A DNA stretch of 64,000 nt, from positions 62,001-126,000 of the forward strand of contig NZ_NEVK01000004.1 of the NCBI RefSeq assembly GCF_002261265.1. The letters run 5' to 3'. The position numbers were made by a program, and so were the translations under genes. The notes below the pieces were generated by a model. It did no database searches. It was not told the origin of the DNA and saw nothing but the letters and a program-made list of their open reading frames with translations. This stretch comes from Bordetella genomosp. 7 (GTDB lineage: Bacteria; Pseudomonadota; Gammaproteobacteria; Burkholderiales; Burkholderiaceae_B). This document shows, piece by piece, positions 1 to 10,600 of the stretch (position 1 is its first letter; every line of letters starts with the position of its first letter).

Positions 1-741
1 GCGGCGCTGTTCATGCTGACCGTGGCGGTCGCGTGCATCATCAAGCCGCAGTGGGGCGGCCATAAGATCCGCGCCAGCCTGGCGCAACGCCTGGCCAGCC
101 TGATCCACCTGGCGCCGCCCATGGGCATTTTCCTGCTGGTGGTGGGGTCGATCTATGCGGGCCTGGCCACGCCGACCGAAGCGGCGGCGCTCGGCGTGCT
201 TGGGGCGTTGATCCTTGCAGCCTGCTTTGGCCGGCTGACGTGGACCATGCTGCGCGAAGCCATCGAAGGCACCATGCGTTCCACGGCGATGATCATGCTG
301 ATCGTGATCGCGGCCAGTTTCCTGAATTTCGTCTTGTCGGCCACCGGCATCACCGACGCGCTGACGCAGTCGATCACGGGCCTGGGCCTGTCGCCTGGGT
401 GGATGCTGCTGATCCTGGTGCTGTTCTATCTTGTGCTGGGCTGCTTCATGGAAACGCTGTCCATGATGATCACCACGATTCCCATCGTGGCGCCCATCAT
501 GATTGCGATGGGGTACGACCCGATCTGGCTGGGCATCGTCATCATCGTGCTGGTCGAGGCCGCCTTGATCACGCCGCCAGTGGGCCTGAACCTGTTCGTG
601 GTGCAAAGCCTGCGCAAGAGCGGCAACATGGGCGCCGTCATCGTCGGCAGCCTGCCGTTCGTGCTGGCCATGTTCGTGTTGCTGGGCCTGCTGGCGGTGT
701 TCCCCGACCTGGCCTTGTGGCTGCCGCGCGTATTCGGCTGA
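1..741 (+). CDS. TRAP transporter large permease (DctM), 3' part
   Basis: C-terminal part of the large membrane subunit of a TRAP transporter, which imports organic acids using an ion gradient. The reading frame is open from the first base, so the start lies outside the window. Several hydrophobic segments are visible. The residues ITPPVGLNLFVVQS near the end are the typical DctM C-terminal signature. The DUF2848 gene begins 43 bp downstream on the same strand, which suggests one operon running through the amidase and DUF1445 genes. The matching DctP and DctQ genes must lie upstream of the window. The substrate cannot be read from this fragment. Confidence 0.9.
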   Translation, partial: AALFMLTVAVACIIKPQWGGHKIRASLAQRLASLIHLAPPMGIFLLVVGSIYAGLATPTEAAALGVLGALILAACFGRLTWTMLREAIEGTMRSTAMIMLIVIAASFLNFVLSATGITDALTQSITGLGLSPGWMLLILVLFYLVLGCFMETLSMMITTIPIVAPIMIAMGYDPIWLGIVIIVLVEAALITPPVGLNLFVVQSLRKSGNMGAVIVGSLPFVLAMFVLLGLLAVFPDLALWLPRVFG

Positions 742-784
742 TGCCGCGGCGGATTTCTTTATCGAGTTTCATCCAGGATTCATC

Positions 785-1468
785 ATGAAAGCTGTATTTC
801 AAGTGGAGTCGGACGGCGCCACGCGCACGGTCGAGACCGACATCCGCAGCCTGGTGGTCGCCGGCTGGGCCGGGCGCGACCGGGAGGCCATCGAACACCA
901 TATCGAAGAGCTTGCTGCTCTTGGCGTGCCGCGGCCCAGCAGCGTGCCGCTGTATTACCGCATCGCAGAGAACCAGTTGACGCAGGCCAGCCGCATCCAG
1001 GTAGTAGGGGACGCGTCTTCGGGCGAGGTCGAGACCTTCGTCTTCGCCGCCGGCGGTGACATGTTTGTCAGCATTGCGTCCGATCATACCGATCGCAAGC
1101 TCGAAGCGCACAGCGTCGCGCTGTCCAAGCAAGTATGCGCCAAGCCCGTGGGAACCACGGCATGGCGCCTGGCCGATGTGGCCGAGTACTGGGACGAGCT
1201 GGTGGTGCGCGCCTACATCGTCGAGAACGGCGCCGAGGTGCTGTATCAGGAAGGTCCGCTGGCCACGCTGCGCACGCCCGGCGAATTGATCGCCGGCTAC
1301 ACGCAGGGCCAACCGCTGCCCGAAGGCACGGGCATGACCTGCGGCACCGTCGCGGCCATCGGCGGCATCCGTCCATCCACTACCTTCATCATGGAGCTGG
1401 CCGACCCGCGCCGCCAGCGTGTGCTGCGTCACCGCTATGATGTCGAGGTGCTGCCCGAAGTCGCCTGA
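785..1468 (+). CDS. DUF2848 family protein
   Basis: A 227-residue soluble protein that I recognise as DUF2848. Family-like blocks include AGWAGRDREAIEHHIEELA near residues 26-44 and the SDHTDRKLEA block near residue 100. The family is thought to be related to fumarylacetoacetate-hydrolase-like folds, but no reaction is established. The ATG has a purine-rich upstream stretch, although a clear Shine-Dalgarno is weak. The gene sits between a TRAP permease and an amidase on the same strand, so a role in catabolism of the imported acid or amide is plausible. That role is inference from context only. Confidence 0.8.
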   Translation: MKAVFQVESDGATRTVETDIRSLVVAGWAGRDREAIEHHIEELAALGVPRPSSVPLYYRIAENQLTQASRIQVVGDASSGEVETFVFAAGGDMFVSIASDHTDRKLEAHSVALSKQVCAKPVGTTAWRLADVAEYWDELVVRAYIVENGAEVLYQEGPLATLRTPGELIAGYTQGQPLPEGTGMTCGTVAAIGGIRPSTTFIMELADPRRQRVLRHRYDVEVLPEVA

Positions 1469-1532
1469 AGCGGCGGCTGCCGGCACTTATTGTGTATCGA
1501 CCAGCCCGCCCGCACGGCGGTACGAGGACTTC

Positions 1533-2879
1533 ATGCTTCCTACCTTGAACGACACCGCAGCGGCCCTGCACGAAGGCCGCTCCAGCTCTGCTGAATTGAC
1601 TGAATCCGCCCTGGCGCGCGCGCAGGATCCGGCGGGCGAGGGCGCCCGCGTATACACGCGCCTGTACGCCCAACAGGCGCGCGCCGCGGCGCAGGCCTCC
1701 GACACCTTGCGTGCGGCCGGATTGTCGCGCTCGCCCATCGACGGGCTGCCCATTTCCATCAAAGACTTGTTCGATGTGGCCGGCGAAACCACGCTTGCGG
1801 GTTCGGTGGCGCGCCAGGGTGAGCCGGCGGCCGATGAGCACGCCGTGGTGGTGCAGCGCCTGCTCGCGGCCGGCGCGGTCATCATCGGGCGCACCAACAT
1901 GGTGGAGTTCGCCTATTCCGGCCTGGGCATCAATCCGCACTACGGCACCCCGCTCAATCCCTGGGATCGCGCCAGCGCGCGCATCCCGGGCGGATCCTCG
2001 TCCGGCGCCGCCGTATCGGTCACCGATGGCATGGCGCTGGGCGCCATAGGCTCGGACACCGGGGGGTCCGTGCGCATCCCGGCCGCGCTGTGCGGCCTGG
2101 CCGGGTTCAAGCCCAGCGCCTGGCGCGTGTCCATGGCCGGCGTGCTGCCGCTGTCGACCAGCCTGGACTCCATCGGCCCGCTTGCTCCCACGGTGCGCTG
2201 CTGCGCGACGCTGGACGCCATCCTGGCGGGCGACGAGGTGGCCGATTGGCAGCCCGCCATGCTCGAAGGCCTGCGACTGGCAGTCCCCACGACGCTGGCG
2301 CTCGATGGCGTTGACGAGCACGTGGGCAGGTCGTTCTCTGCCGCGTTGTCGCGTCTGTCCGAAGCCGGCGCGCGTATCGACGAGATCGAAGTGCCGGAGT
2401 TTGCGCAGTTGGCCGCCATCAATGCCAAGGGCGGTTTCACGGCCTCGGAAGCCTGGGCCTGGCACCGCGACCTGATCGCGCGCGCGGCCGATCGCTACGA
2501 CCCTCGCGTCGTCTCGCGCATACGCCGCGGCGCCGAGATGTCGGCGGCCGATTACCTGGACCTGCTCGATGCGCGCGAAGCCTGGGTCGCGGCGGTGGAG
2601 CACCGTATCGCGGCATACGACGCGGTGCTGATGCCCACCGTACCCGTGGTCGCGCCCAAGGTGGCAGACCTTGCCGCCAGCGACGACGCCTACTACGCGG
2701 CCAACGGCCTGATACTGCGCAACCCGACTTTCATCAACTTCCTGGATGGCTGCGCCGTGTCGGTGCCTTGCCATGAACCAGGCACGGCGCCCGCGGGCTT
2801 GATGATTGCCGGCGCCAATGGCGCTGACCGCCGCATTCTGTCGATCGGCATGGCGGTCGAAGACCTGCTGCAACTGTAG
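1533..2879 (+). CDS. Amidase signature family enzyme
   Basis: A 448-residue amidase-signature hydrolase, which releases ammonia or an amine from an amide or carbamoyl substrate. The catalytic triad is visible: Lys77 in SIKDLF, the cis-Ser155 in PGGSSSGAA, and the nucleophile Ser179 in [11 protein letters not shown]. The spacing agrees with the family. The ATG at 1533 is chosen because homology begins there (MLPTLND) and it follows a GAGG-containing stretch; an earlier in-frame start exists but would overlap the upstream gene. It lies in the TRAP-DUF2848-amidase-DUF1445 cluster. GatA is unlikely because gatB and gatC are absent. The substrate is unknown. Confidence 0.9.
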   Translation: MLPTLNDTAAALHEGRSSSAELTESALARAQDPAGEGARVYTRLYAQQARAAAQASDTLRAAGLSRSPIDGLPISIKDLFDVAGETTLAGSVARQGEPAADEHAVVVQRLLAAGAVIIGRTNMVEFAYSGLGINPHYGTPLNPWDRASARIPGGSSSGAAVSVTDGMALGAIGSDTGGSVRIPAALCGLAGFKPSAWRVSMAGVLPLSTSLDSIGPLAPTVRCCATLDAILAGDEVADWQPAMLEGLRLAVPTTLALDGVDEHVGRSFSAALSRLSEAGARIDEIEVPEFAQLAAINAKGGFTASEAWAWHRDLIARAADRYDPRVVSRIRRGAEMSAADYLDLLDAREAWVAAVEHRIAAYDAVLMPTVPVVAPKVADLAASDDAYYAANGLILRNPTFINFLDGCAVSVPCHEPGTAPAGLMIAGANGADRRILSIGMAVEDLLQL

Positions 2880-2923
2880 TTTCTCTGACGCGGCATGCAT
2901 GGCATGCCGCAGGAATACCCCGT

Positions 2924-3718
2924 ATGACGCAATCCCTAGACCTCGGCGCGGCCCATCGGGTGCGCCTCGATGCGCGGGCCGGCAAGCTTACCGGCCCCAC
3001 GGCCAATCTTGCCCCGGGGCATGTGCAGGCCAACCTGGCCATCCTGCCCGCCGACGTGGCCAATGATTTTCTGCGCTTCTGCCAGCGCAATCCCAAGCCA
3101 TGCCCGCTGCTGGCCGTGTCCGAACCCGGCGATCCTTCTCTGCCTGCGCTCGGAAAGGATATCGATGTGCGCAGCGACATTCCGCGCTACCGGGTGTGGC
3201 GCGACGGCCATCTGGTCGACGAGCCCACCGATGTCCGCGCGCTGTGGCGCGATGACCTGGTGGCCTTCCTGATCGGCTGTTCGTTTTCGTTCGAAGAAGC
3301 CATGATCGACAACGGTCTGCCGGTGCGCCATATCGAGCAAGGCTGCAACGTGCCCATGTATCGCACGTCCATAGCCACCGAGCCGGCGGGGCCGTTCCAT
3401 GGGCCGCTGGTTGTGTCGATGCGCCCGCTCAAGGCCGCGGATGCGATCCGCGCCATCCAGGTCACCTCGCGCTTTCCTTCGGTGCACGGTGCGCCCGTGC
3501 ATCTGGGCGACCCATCCCTGATCGGCATCCGCGATATCCACCAGCCCGATTATGGCGACGCGGTAGAGATACGGCCCGGTGAAATTCCGGTGTTCTGGGC
3601 CTGCGGCGTCACGCCGCAGTCGGTAGTGGCCGCCGTGCAGCCCGAGTTCTGCATCACGCACGCCCCCGGGCACATGCTGGTAACCGACCTGCTCAACAGC
3701 CGCATGGCCGTGCTGTAG
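2924..3718 (+). CDS. DUF1445 / YcsI-like putative hydro-lyase
   Basis: A 264-residue member of the DUF1445 (YcsI) family. The family signature is clear: [20 protein letters not shown] around residues 115-135, followed by [10 protein letters not shown]. The family is annotated as putative hydro-lyase. Its domain also forms the N-terminal half of mammalian D-glutamate cyclase (DGLUCY), which makes 5-oxo-D-proline. That activity has not been assigned to this domain alone, so it is only a hint. It is the last gene of the + strand cluster and is followed by the first repeat array. A fused 5-oxoprolinase lies 4 kb away, which makes a lactam or D-glutamate link worth considering. Confidence 0.85.
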   Translation: MTQSLDLGAAHRVRLDARAGKLTGPTANLAPGHVQANLAILPADVANDFLRFCQRNPKPCPLLAVSEPGDPSLPALGKDIDVRSDIPRYRVWRDGHLVDEPTDVRALWRDDLVAFLIGCSFSFEEAMIDNGLPVRHIEQGCNVPMYRTSIATEPAGPFHGPLVVSMRPLKAADAIRAIQVTSRFPSVHGAPVHLGDPSLIGIRDIHQPDYGDAVEIRPGEIPVFWACGVTPQSVVAAVQPEFCITHAPGHMLVTDLLNSRMAVL

Positions 3719-3794
3719 CGGGGCAGCGGCATCGCCGACGTCCGGAATTCTGCCCCCGCATGCCGGCGGCCCACGCCGTTTCTTCAGCCGTGAT

Positions 3795-3949
3795 GGTGTC
3801 TGACACCCTGCGGGAGTCAGACACCTGCAAGCCCATCGCTGCAGCCCCAAAAGAAAGGTGTCTGACACCCTGCGGGAGTCAGACACCCGCAAGCCCATCA
3901 CTGCAACCCCAAAAGAAAGGTGTCTGACTCCCGCAAGGTGTCAGACACC
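3795..3949. repeat. Palindromic repeat cluster A (three 31-bp units, 62-bp period)
   Basis: Three 31-bp units start at 3795, 3857 and 3919, an exact 62-bp period. Each unit has a GGTGTCTGAC arm and a complementary GTCAGACACC-type arm around an 11-nt centre. The third unit is in the opposite orientation to the first two. The 31-bp linkers between units are nearly identical. The cluster fills the gap between two convergent genes and could fold into strong hairpins. There is no T-run, so intrinsic termination is uncertain. Confidence 0.9.
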
Positions 3950-3984
3950 GGGACATGCAATGATGCGCGTGGCGGACGGCCTGC

Positions 3985-5286
3985 TTACATCCGCATATGT
4001 TGAGGCAGCCAGGTGGCGATGCCCGGCACGATATACAAGAGCAGCACGGCCACGATCATCAGCGCGAACATCGGCAGCGACGCTCGCGCGATGTAGGGCA
4101 GTTCGCGGCCGGTCATGCCCGACAGTACGAACAGGTTGAAGCCCACCGGCGGCGTGATCTGCGCCATTTCTACCACGAACACCACGAATATGCCGAACCA
4201 GATCAGGTCAATGCCCGCCGCCTGCACAGTCGGCAACAACACCCCCATGGTCAGCACCACGATGGAAATCCCGTCGAGGAAGCAGCCCAGCACGATGAAG
4301 AACACCATCAAGGCCATGATCAGCCAGAACTGCGACAGGCCCAGGCCGCCGATCCACTCGGCCAGCGTGCGCGGCAGGCCGATGTAGCCCATGGCCAGGG
4401 TCAGGAACTGCGCGCCGGCCAGAATCAGCGCGATCATGCAGTACAGGCGCGTGGCGCCGGTCAGCGACTGCTTGAACGACTCGATCGTCAACGACCCTTG
4501 CGTAAGAGACAGCAGCAGCGCGCCCACCACGCCGATGGCTGCGGCCTCGGTGGCGGTGGCAATGCCCATGTAGATCGAACCCAGCACTGCCGCGATCAGC
4601 AACAGCACCGGTATCAAGTGCCGCGCCTGATACAGCTTCTGGCCCAGCGTCATGGACTGGTCCGCGGCAGGGACCTTGTCCGGGTTGCGCCATGCCCACC
4701 ACGCGATATAGCCCATGAACAAGGCGGCCAGCACGATGCCCGGCACGATGCCCGCGATGAACAGCCGCGCAATGGACACGTCGGCCGCCACCCCATACAC
4801 GATCATGATGATCGACGGCGGAATCAGCAGCCCCAGCGTGCCCGCGCCGGACAGCGTGCCCAGGACTTTGTCTTCGGGGTAGCCGCGGCGCTTGAGTTCC
4901 GGAATGGTCATCTTGCCCACGGTAGCGACGGTGGCTGCCGAGGAACCCGATACCGCTGCGAAGATCGCGCAGCCGATCACGTTGGTATGCAGCAGCCGGC
5001 CGGGCAGGCGATTGAGCCATGGAGCCAGGCCCTTGAACAGGTCTTCGGACAACCGGGTCCGGAACAGGATCTCGCCCATCCAGAGAAACAGCGGCAGGGC
5101 CGTCAACGTCCAGCTCGATGCCGCGCCCCAGATCGTGACCGCCATGGCGTCTCCGGCCGGGCGGCTCGAAAAAATCTCCATGCCTATCCACGCGGTGCCG
5201 GCCAGCGTCAGCCCGACCCACACACCGCATCCCAGCAAAGTGAAGATCGAAATGACCAGCAGGGAAATTACCAGGACTTCATTCAT
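3985..5286 (-). CDS. TRAP transporter large permease DctM
   Basis: A 433-residue, very hydrophobic protein with about twelve membrane segments, the usual size for DctM. Recognisable parts are the GSSAATVATVGKMTIPELKR block near residue 120 and ITPPVGFNLFVLSG near the C-terminus. It forms the transport channel of a TRAP importer and works with the DctQ and DctP proteins encoded just upstream. Its start overlaps the end of the dctQ gene by 8 bp, which indicates translational coupling. It shares the ITPPVG signature with the permease at the window start but is a separate system. The substrate is unknown. Confidence 0.93.
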   Translation of the reverse strand: MNEVLVISLLVISIFTLLGCGVWVGLTLAGTAWIGMEIFSSRPAGDAMAVTIWGAASSWTLTALPLFLWMGEILFRTRLSEDLFKGLAPWLNRLPGRLLHTNVIGCAIFAAVSGSSAATVATVGKMTIPELKRRGYPEDKVLGTLSGAGTLGLLIPPSIIMIVYGVAADVSIARLFIAGIVPGIVLAALFMGYIAWWAWRNPDKVPAADQSMTLGQKLYQARHLIPVLLLIAAVLGSIYMGIATATEAAAIGVVGALLLSLTQGSLTIESFKQSLTGATRLYCMIALILAGAQFLTLAMGYIGLPRTLAEWIGGLGLSQFWLIMALMVFFIVLGCFLDGISIVVLTMGVLLPTVQAAGIDLIWFGIFVVFVVEMAQITPPVGFNLFVLSGMTGRELPYIARASLPMFALMIVAVLLLYIVPGIATWLPQHMRM

Positions 5287-5779
5287 GGGTTTGCTGAGAT
5301 GAGGGGGCGGGCAGGCCCCGCAGGCGGCGCACCAGTTCGTCGACCAGCGATACCAGGAACAGGAAGGTGCCCACGGCCATGGCGATCTGCGGAATCCAGA
5401 GCGGCGTGGCGTCGTTGGCGGTGGAAATGTCGTTATAGAGGTGCGAGTCGTAGACCAGCTTGGCGCTGAAATACGCGAACGCAGCTGCCAGCACGGTGCC
5501 CACCGCCAGGGCGAAGATATCCAGGCGCCGGCCGTTGCGCTCGGCCAGCGAGTTCAGCAGCAGGGTGACGCGGATATGTTCGCCGTGCTTGAAGGTGGTG
5601 GCCAGCGCCAGGAAGCCGGCGGCGGCCATGAAGTAGCCCGCGTAGGCATCGGTGCCGGGAATGTTCCAGCCCATCTGGCGCGCCACGATGGCGGCCAGCA
5701 CCGAGGCCAGCACGCCGATCATGCATACGCCGGCCAACAGGCCGGCGATGCCGTACAAAGTGTCGAGAAATCGGCGCAT
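5279..5779 (-). CDS. TRAP transporter small permease DctQ
   Basis: A 166-residue membrane protein with four hydrophobic segments, the normal size and layout for DctQ. It contains the block YFMAAAGFLALATTFKHGEH near residues 48-67, typical of the family. DctQ pairs with DctM in the inner membrane and is needed for TRAP uptake. The gene lies between the receptor gene (6-bp gap) and dctM (8-bp overlap) on the - strand, so the three genes form one operon in the order P-Q-M. Confidence 0.9.
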   Translation of the reverse strand: MRRFLDTLYGIAGLLAGVCMIGVLASVLAAIVARQMGWNIPGTDAYAGYFMAAAGFLALATTFKHGEHIRVTLLLNSLAERNGRRLDIFALAVGTVLAAAFAYFSAKLVYDSHLYNDISTANDATPLWIPQIAMAVGTFLFLVSLVDELVRRLRGLPAPSSQQTHE

Positions 5780-5785
5780 GGGTGA

Positions 5786-6760
5786 TTACATCTTGCGATA
5801 CGCGTCGACCATGGCTTTGCCGTCCGGGCCGGCGCGCTGCAGCCATTCTTCGATCATGCGTTCGCCCACCTTGGTCAGGGCCGATTGCAGCTCAGGCGTG
5901 GGGGTGATGATTTCCAGGCCGTTCTTGGTCAGCTCTTGCTGGTACCACTTGTTCTTTTCTTCCGACATCTTCCAGCCGCGCTCTTCAGCCTGTGCGCCGG
6001 CCTTCTTCAGGGCTTCCTGCGTGGCGGGATCCAGCGCGTCGAACGCCTTCTTGTTGACGATGATGGCGTTCTTGGGCAGCCAGGCCTGCGTGTCGTACCA
6101 CTTCTTGATGTATTCGTAGGTCTTGGTGTCGTATCCGGTCGAAGCAGACGACATGTACGAATCGATCACGCCGGTGGCCATGGCCTGGGCCAGTTCGGCC
6201 TGTTGCACGGTAACGGGCTGGGCGCCGACCAGTTCGGCGATCTTGGCCGTGACCGGGCTGTAGGCGCGCCACTTCAGGCCTTTCAGGTCATCAATGGTCT
6301 TGAGGTCTTTGTTGGCGAAGATGCCCTGCGGGGGCCAGGCCACCGCGTACAGCAGCATCATGCCCTGCGACGCCAGCTTCTTTTCCAGGAAGGGCTTCTG
6401 GGCCTGGTACAGCTTGTACGACGCAGGGTAACCGGTGGCCAGGAAAGGCAGGCCATCCAGCGCGTACACCGGGTCTTCGTTGGCGAAGTTGGTCAGCAGG
6501 ATTTCCCCGATCTGCGCCTGGTTGCCTTGCACTGCGCGCTTGATCTCGGGCGCCTTGTACAGCGACGCGTTGTTGTGCAGCGTGATCTTCAGCTTGCCGT
6601 TGGACAGCGAGTCCACCTCTTTGGCGAATTCAACCAGGTTCTCGACGTGGAAGTTGCTGGCAGGGTAGGCCGTGGGCAGGTCCCAGGTGGTCTGGGCGGC
6701 GGCGCCGGCACTGAAGGCCAGCGCAATGCTGCCGGCGAACAGTGAAAGATATTTTTTCAT
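5786..6760 (-). CDS. TRAP transporter solute receptor DctP
   Basis: A 324-residue periplasmic solute-binding protein. It starts with a clear Sec signal peptide (MKKYLSLFAGSIALAFSAGAA, cleavage probably after AAAQ). The DctP fold is recognisable from blocks such as LKGLKWRAYSP and the conserved arginine in that block, which in the family contacts the substrate carboxylate. It delivers an organic acid to the DctQM permease encoded downstream. A MarR-like regulator is divergently transcribed about 300 bp upstream and may control this operon, which is an inference from orientation. Confidence 0.93.
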   Translation of the reverse strand: MKKYLSLFAGSIALAFSAGAAAQTTWDLPTAYPASNFHVENLVEFAKEVDSLSNGKLKITLHNNASLYKAPEIKRAVQGNQAQIGEILLTNFANEDPVYALDGLPFLATGYPASYKLYQAQKPFLEKKLASQGMMLLYAVAWPPQGIFANKDLKTIDDLKGLKWRAYSPVTAKIAELVGAQPVTVQQAELAQAMATGVIDSYMSSASTGYDTKTYEYIKKWYDTQAWLPKNAIIVNKKAFDALDPATQEALKKAGAQAEERGWKMSEEKNKWYQQELTKNGLEIITPTPELQSALTKVGERMIEEWLQRAGPDGKAMVDAYRKM

Positions 6761-7066
6761 GAGAAATCCCCTTATAGCGACTCATGGGCGCATGCCTGGC
6801 GGCTTGCGCGAAAGACCCCGTGGCATGCCTGCCGCGGTTTTGTAGAAACCGTGCAATTCTAAGGCGCACACAGCGCGCACAGGCCGCAGATTGGCGCGCT
6901 TAGGGTAATTCCTAGGGGCTGGCCGTGTGCGCCGCGCGCACGCCATGAGCCTTGCCGCCAATGCTTGATGCCTGAAGCAAGCGGCCAGGCGCCAAAATTA
7001 TATGTTGATAAAACGTTGATAAATTATTAGTATTTTCTCTGCATCGATTTTGCGGAAATTTTGCTT
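6761..7066. promoter_or_regulatory. Divergent intergenic region, dctP / MarR-like regulator
   Basis: A 306-bp gap between divergent genes that should carry both promoters. The half next to the regulator is AT-rich. It contains a tandem direct repeat, GTTGATAAA at 7004-7012 and again at 7015-7023, one helical turn apart, which could be a regulator site. No small gene or RNA was recognised here. Confidence 0.5.
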
Positions 7067-7576
7067 ATGCCCAATCAGATCATCGCCTCGTCCGCCCACC
7101 TGGTCAGCCGCCGTGCGCCTGACCTGTCCGAAGTGGAATTCGGCCTGATGATTGCGGGCCATGCGTTCGAACGCTGGATCGTGCGCTGCATGGCGGCGGC
7201 GGGTTTGCCCGACCTTACCGCCAACGACGTCATGGTGCTGCACCACGTCCATCACCGCCAGCGCAGCAAGAAGCTCGCCGACATCTGCTTCACGCTCAAC
7301 ATCGAAGACACGCACATCGTCAACTATTCGCTCAAGAAGCTCGAACGCCTGGGCATCGTCGCCGGCGAGCGCAACGGCAAGGAAGTGTTCTACAGCGTGA
7401 CCGACGAGGGCGCGTCCTATATCAAGCGCTATACCGAGATCCGCGAACAATGTCTGATCGACGGGCTGGAGGCGGGCTCGCCATCGGGCGTGGAGTTCAA
7501 TCGTCAACTGGCCAAGACGCTGCGCGCGCTGTCGGGGCTGTATGACCAGGCCGCCCGCGCGGCGACCTCGCTTTAA
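7067..7576 (+). CDS. MarR-like winged-helix regulator
   Basis: A 169-residue predicted DNA-binding protein with a MarR-type winged helix. The recognition region lies in the central part ([20 protein letters not shown], then [20 protein letters not shown], followed by SVTDEG). The ATG at 7067 is preferred over the TTG two codons earlier. It diverges from the TRAP operon and lies 61 bp upstream of the 5-oxoprolinase gene on the same strand. It could therefore regulate either or both. The ligand is unknown. Confidence 0.8.
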   Translation: MPNQIIASSAHLVSRRAPDLSEVEFGLMIAGHAFERWIVRCMAAAGLPDLTANDVMVLHHVHHRQRSKKLADICFTLNIEDTHIVNYSLKKLERLGIVAGERNGKEVFYSVTDEGASYIKRYTEIREQCLIDGLEAGSPSGVEFNRQLAKTLRALSGLYDQAARAATSL

Positions 7577-7637
7577 TCATCAGGCAACCCGGTGGCGCAG
7601 CGTGCGCGGCCGGGGATATCTACCTTCTGAGGACACT

Positions 7638-10600
7638 ATGAAGTGGCAATTCTGGATTGACCGTGGGGGCACGTTTACCGACATCGTGGCCCGCCGCCCC
7701 GACGGCGGCACCGCGACGGCAAAGCTGTTGTCGGAAAACCCCGAGCAATACCGCGACGCGGCCGTGGCGGGCATCCGCCGGCTGCTGGGGCTGTTGCCCG
7801 GTCAACCGGTGCCCGCCGAACAGGTCGAATGCGTGAAAATGGGCACCACCGTGGCCACCAACGCGCTGCTCGAACGCAAGGGCGAACGCACGCTGCTGGT
7901 GACCACCCGCGGGTTCCGCGACGCTTTGCGCATTGCGTACCAGAACCGGCCGCGCCTGTTCGACCGCAACGTGTTGTTGCCCGAGATGCTGTACGAAAGC
8001 GTGGCCGAGGCCGACGAGCGCGTCGATGCCGACGGCACGGTAGTGCGCGGCCTTGACGAAGACGGCCTGCGCCAGAGCCTGCGGCAAGCGTATGACAGCG
8101 GCATACGTGCCGTGGCCATTGTGTTCATGCATGCCTGGCATGCGCCGGCGCACGAACAGCGCGCCGCGGCGCTGGCCCGCGAGATCGGCTTTACGCAGGT
8201 GTCCGCGTCGCACGAAGTCAGCCCGCTGATCAAGTTCGTGTCGCGGGGCGATACGACCGTGGTCGATGCTTATCTTTCGCCCATTCTCAAGCGCTACGTC
8301 GACCAGGTGGCGTCCGAGCTGCCCGGCATCCGCCTGATGTTCATGCAGTCCAGCGGCGGCCTGACCGATGCACATCGCTTCCGCGGCAAGGACGCCATCT
8401 TGTCCGGCCCGGCGGGCGGCATCGTGGGCATGGTGCGCACCAGCGAACTGGCGGGCTTCAAGCAAGTTATCGGCTTCGACATGGGCGGCACGTCCACCGA
8501 CGTATCTCACTATGCCGGCGAGTTCGAGCGCGAGTTCGAAACCCTGGTGGCCGGCGTGCGCATGCGCGCGCCCATGATGAGCATCCACACCGTGGCGGCG
8601 GGCGGCGGTTCGATCCTGCATTTTGACGGCGCCCGCCTGCGCGTGGGGCCTGATTCGGCGGGCGCCAACCCCGGTCCGGCGTGCTATCGCCGGGGCGGGC
8701 CGCTGGCCGTCACGGACTGCAACGTGCTGTTGGGCAAGATCCAGCCTGACTTCTTTCCCCGCGTGTTCGGGGCGGGCGCCGACGAGCCGCTGGACCGCGA
8801 GGCCGTGCAACGCGGCTTCGAGGCCATGGCAGCCGAGGTGCGCACCGCCACGGGCCGCGACATGACCCCCGAGCAATTGGCCGAAGGGTTCCTGGAAATT
8901 GCCGTAGGCAATATGGCAGAGGCCATCAAGCGCATTTCGGTGCAGCGCGGCCACGACGTGACGGAATACGCGCTCACGGTGTTCGGCGGCGCGGGCGGCC
9001 AGCATGCCTGCCTGGTGGCCGATGCGCTGGGCATGACCACGGTGTTCGCGCACCCCCTGGGCGGCGTGCTGTCGGCCTATGGCATGGGGCTGGCCGACCA
9101 GGCCGACATGCGGCAGAAAACGGTAGAGAAAGTGCTGGACGAGGCGCTGGTGGCGCAATTGCAGGCCGAACTGCAAGAACTGGCCGATCAGGCGCGCGGC
9201 GAATTGCTGCGCCAGCACGTGCCGGCAGAGCAGATCCGGGTGCAGCACCGCCTGCACGTCAAATATCGCGGCACCGACACCGCGCTCGAAATACCCTATG
9301 GCAGCCTGGCGCAGGTGCGGCAGGACTTCGAGTCCGCGTATCGCCAGCGCTACTCGTTCCTGATGCCCGATCGCGAACTGGTGGTCGAGACGATTTCGGT
9401 CGAAGCCACCGGCGGCGGAGAGGCCGCGCACGAGACACCGCCGCAGCGCCAGCGCGCCGGCGCGCCGCAGCCGCGCCAGACCGTGCAGATGTACGGGCAG
9501 GGCGCATGGCGCGACACGCCGCTGTATGTGCGCGCAGACCTGGTGCCCGGCGACGTGCTGCCGGGGCCTGCGATCATCTCCGAACCGAACCAGACCACCG
9601 TGGTCGAGCCGGGCTGGCAGGCGCACCTTACCGAGCTGGACCACATCGTGCTCCGGCGTGTCCAGGCGCGTCCGGAGCGCCGCGCCGTGGGCACGCAGGC
9701 CGATCCCGTCATGCTGGAAGTGTTCAACAACCTGTTTATGTCCATTGCCGAGCAGATGGGCTACCGGCTGCAGAACACGGCGTACTCGGTCAACATCAAA
9801 GAGCGCCTGGATTTTTCCTGCGCCATTTTCGACGCCGATGGCAACCTGATCGCCAACGCCCCGCACATGCCGGTGCACCTGGGCTCGATGGGAGAATCCA
9901 TCAAGACCATCATGCAGGCCAACGCGGGCCGCATGCAGCCCGGCGACGCCTACGTCGTGAACGATCCATACCATGGCGGCACGCACCTGCCCGACGTAAC
10001 GGTCATCACGCCGGTGTTCGATCGGGACGGCCGCGAGATTCTGTTCTTCGTGGGGTCGCGCGGCCACCATGCCGACATCGGCGGCACCACGCCCGGCTCG
10101 ATGCCCCCCGATTCCAGGACGGTGCAAGACGAGGGAGTGCTGTTCACCAACTTCCAGCTGGTGCGCGATGGCGAGTTCCGCGAAGCCGCCGCGCGCGAGA
10201 TCCTTGGCTCGGGCCGCTGGCCGGCGCGCAATCCCGATCAGAACATCGCCGACCTGCACGCGCAGATCGCCGCCAACGAGAAGGGCGTGCAGGAACTGCT
10301 GCGCATGTGCGAGCACTTCGGGCTGGACGTGGTACGCGCCTACATGGGTCATGTGCAGGACAACGCCGAAGAGGCTGTGCGCCGCGTGATTTCCGTCCTG
10401 AAGGACGGCAGCTACGAGTACCCGCTGGATAATGGCGCGGTCATTCGCGTGGCGGTACGGGTCGACCGGCAGGCGCGTACTGCGGTGGTCGATTTCACCG
10501 GCACGTCGGCGCAATTGGACAATAACTTCAATGCGCCCGGCGCCATCGCCGTGGCCGCCGTGCTGTATGTGTTCCGCACCATGGTCGATGACGATATTCC

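Noticed and set aside
1533-2879. Amidase as GatA of the tRNA amidotransferase
   Set aside because: No gatB or gatC neighbours, and the context is a TRAP/DUF2848/DUF1445 catabolic cluster.
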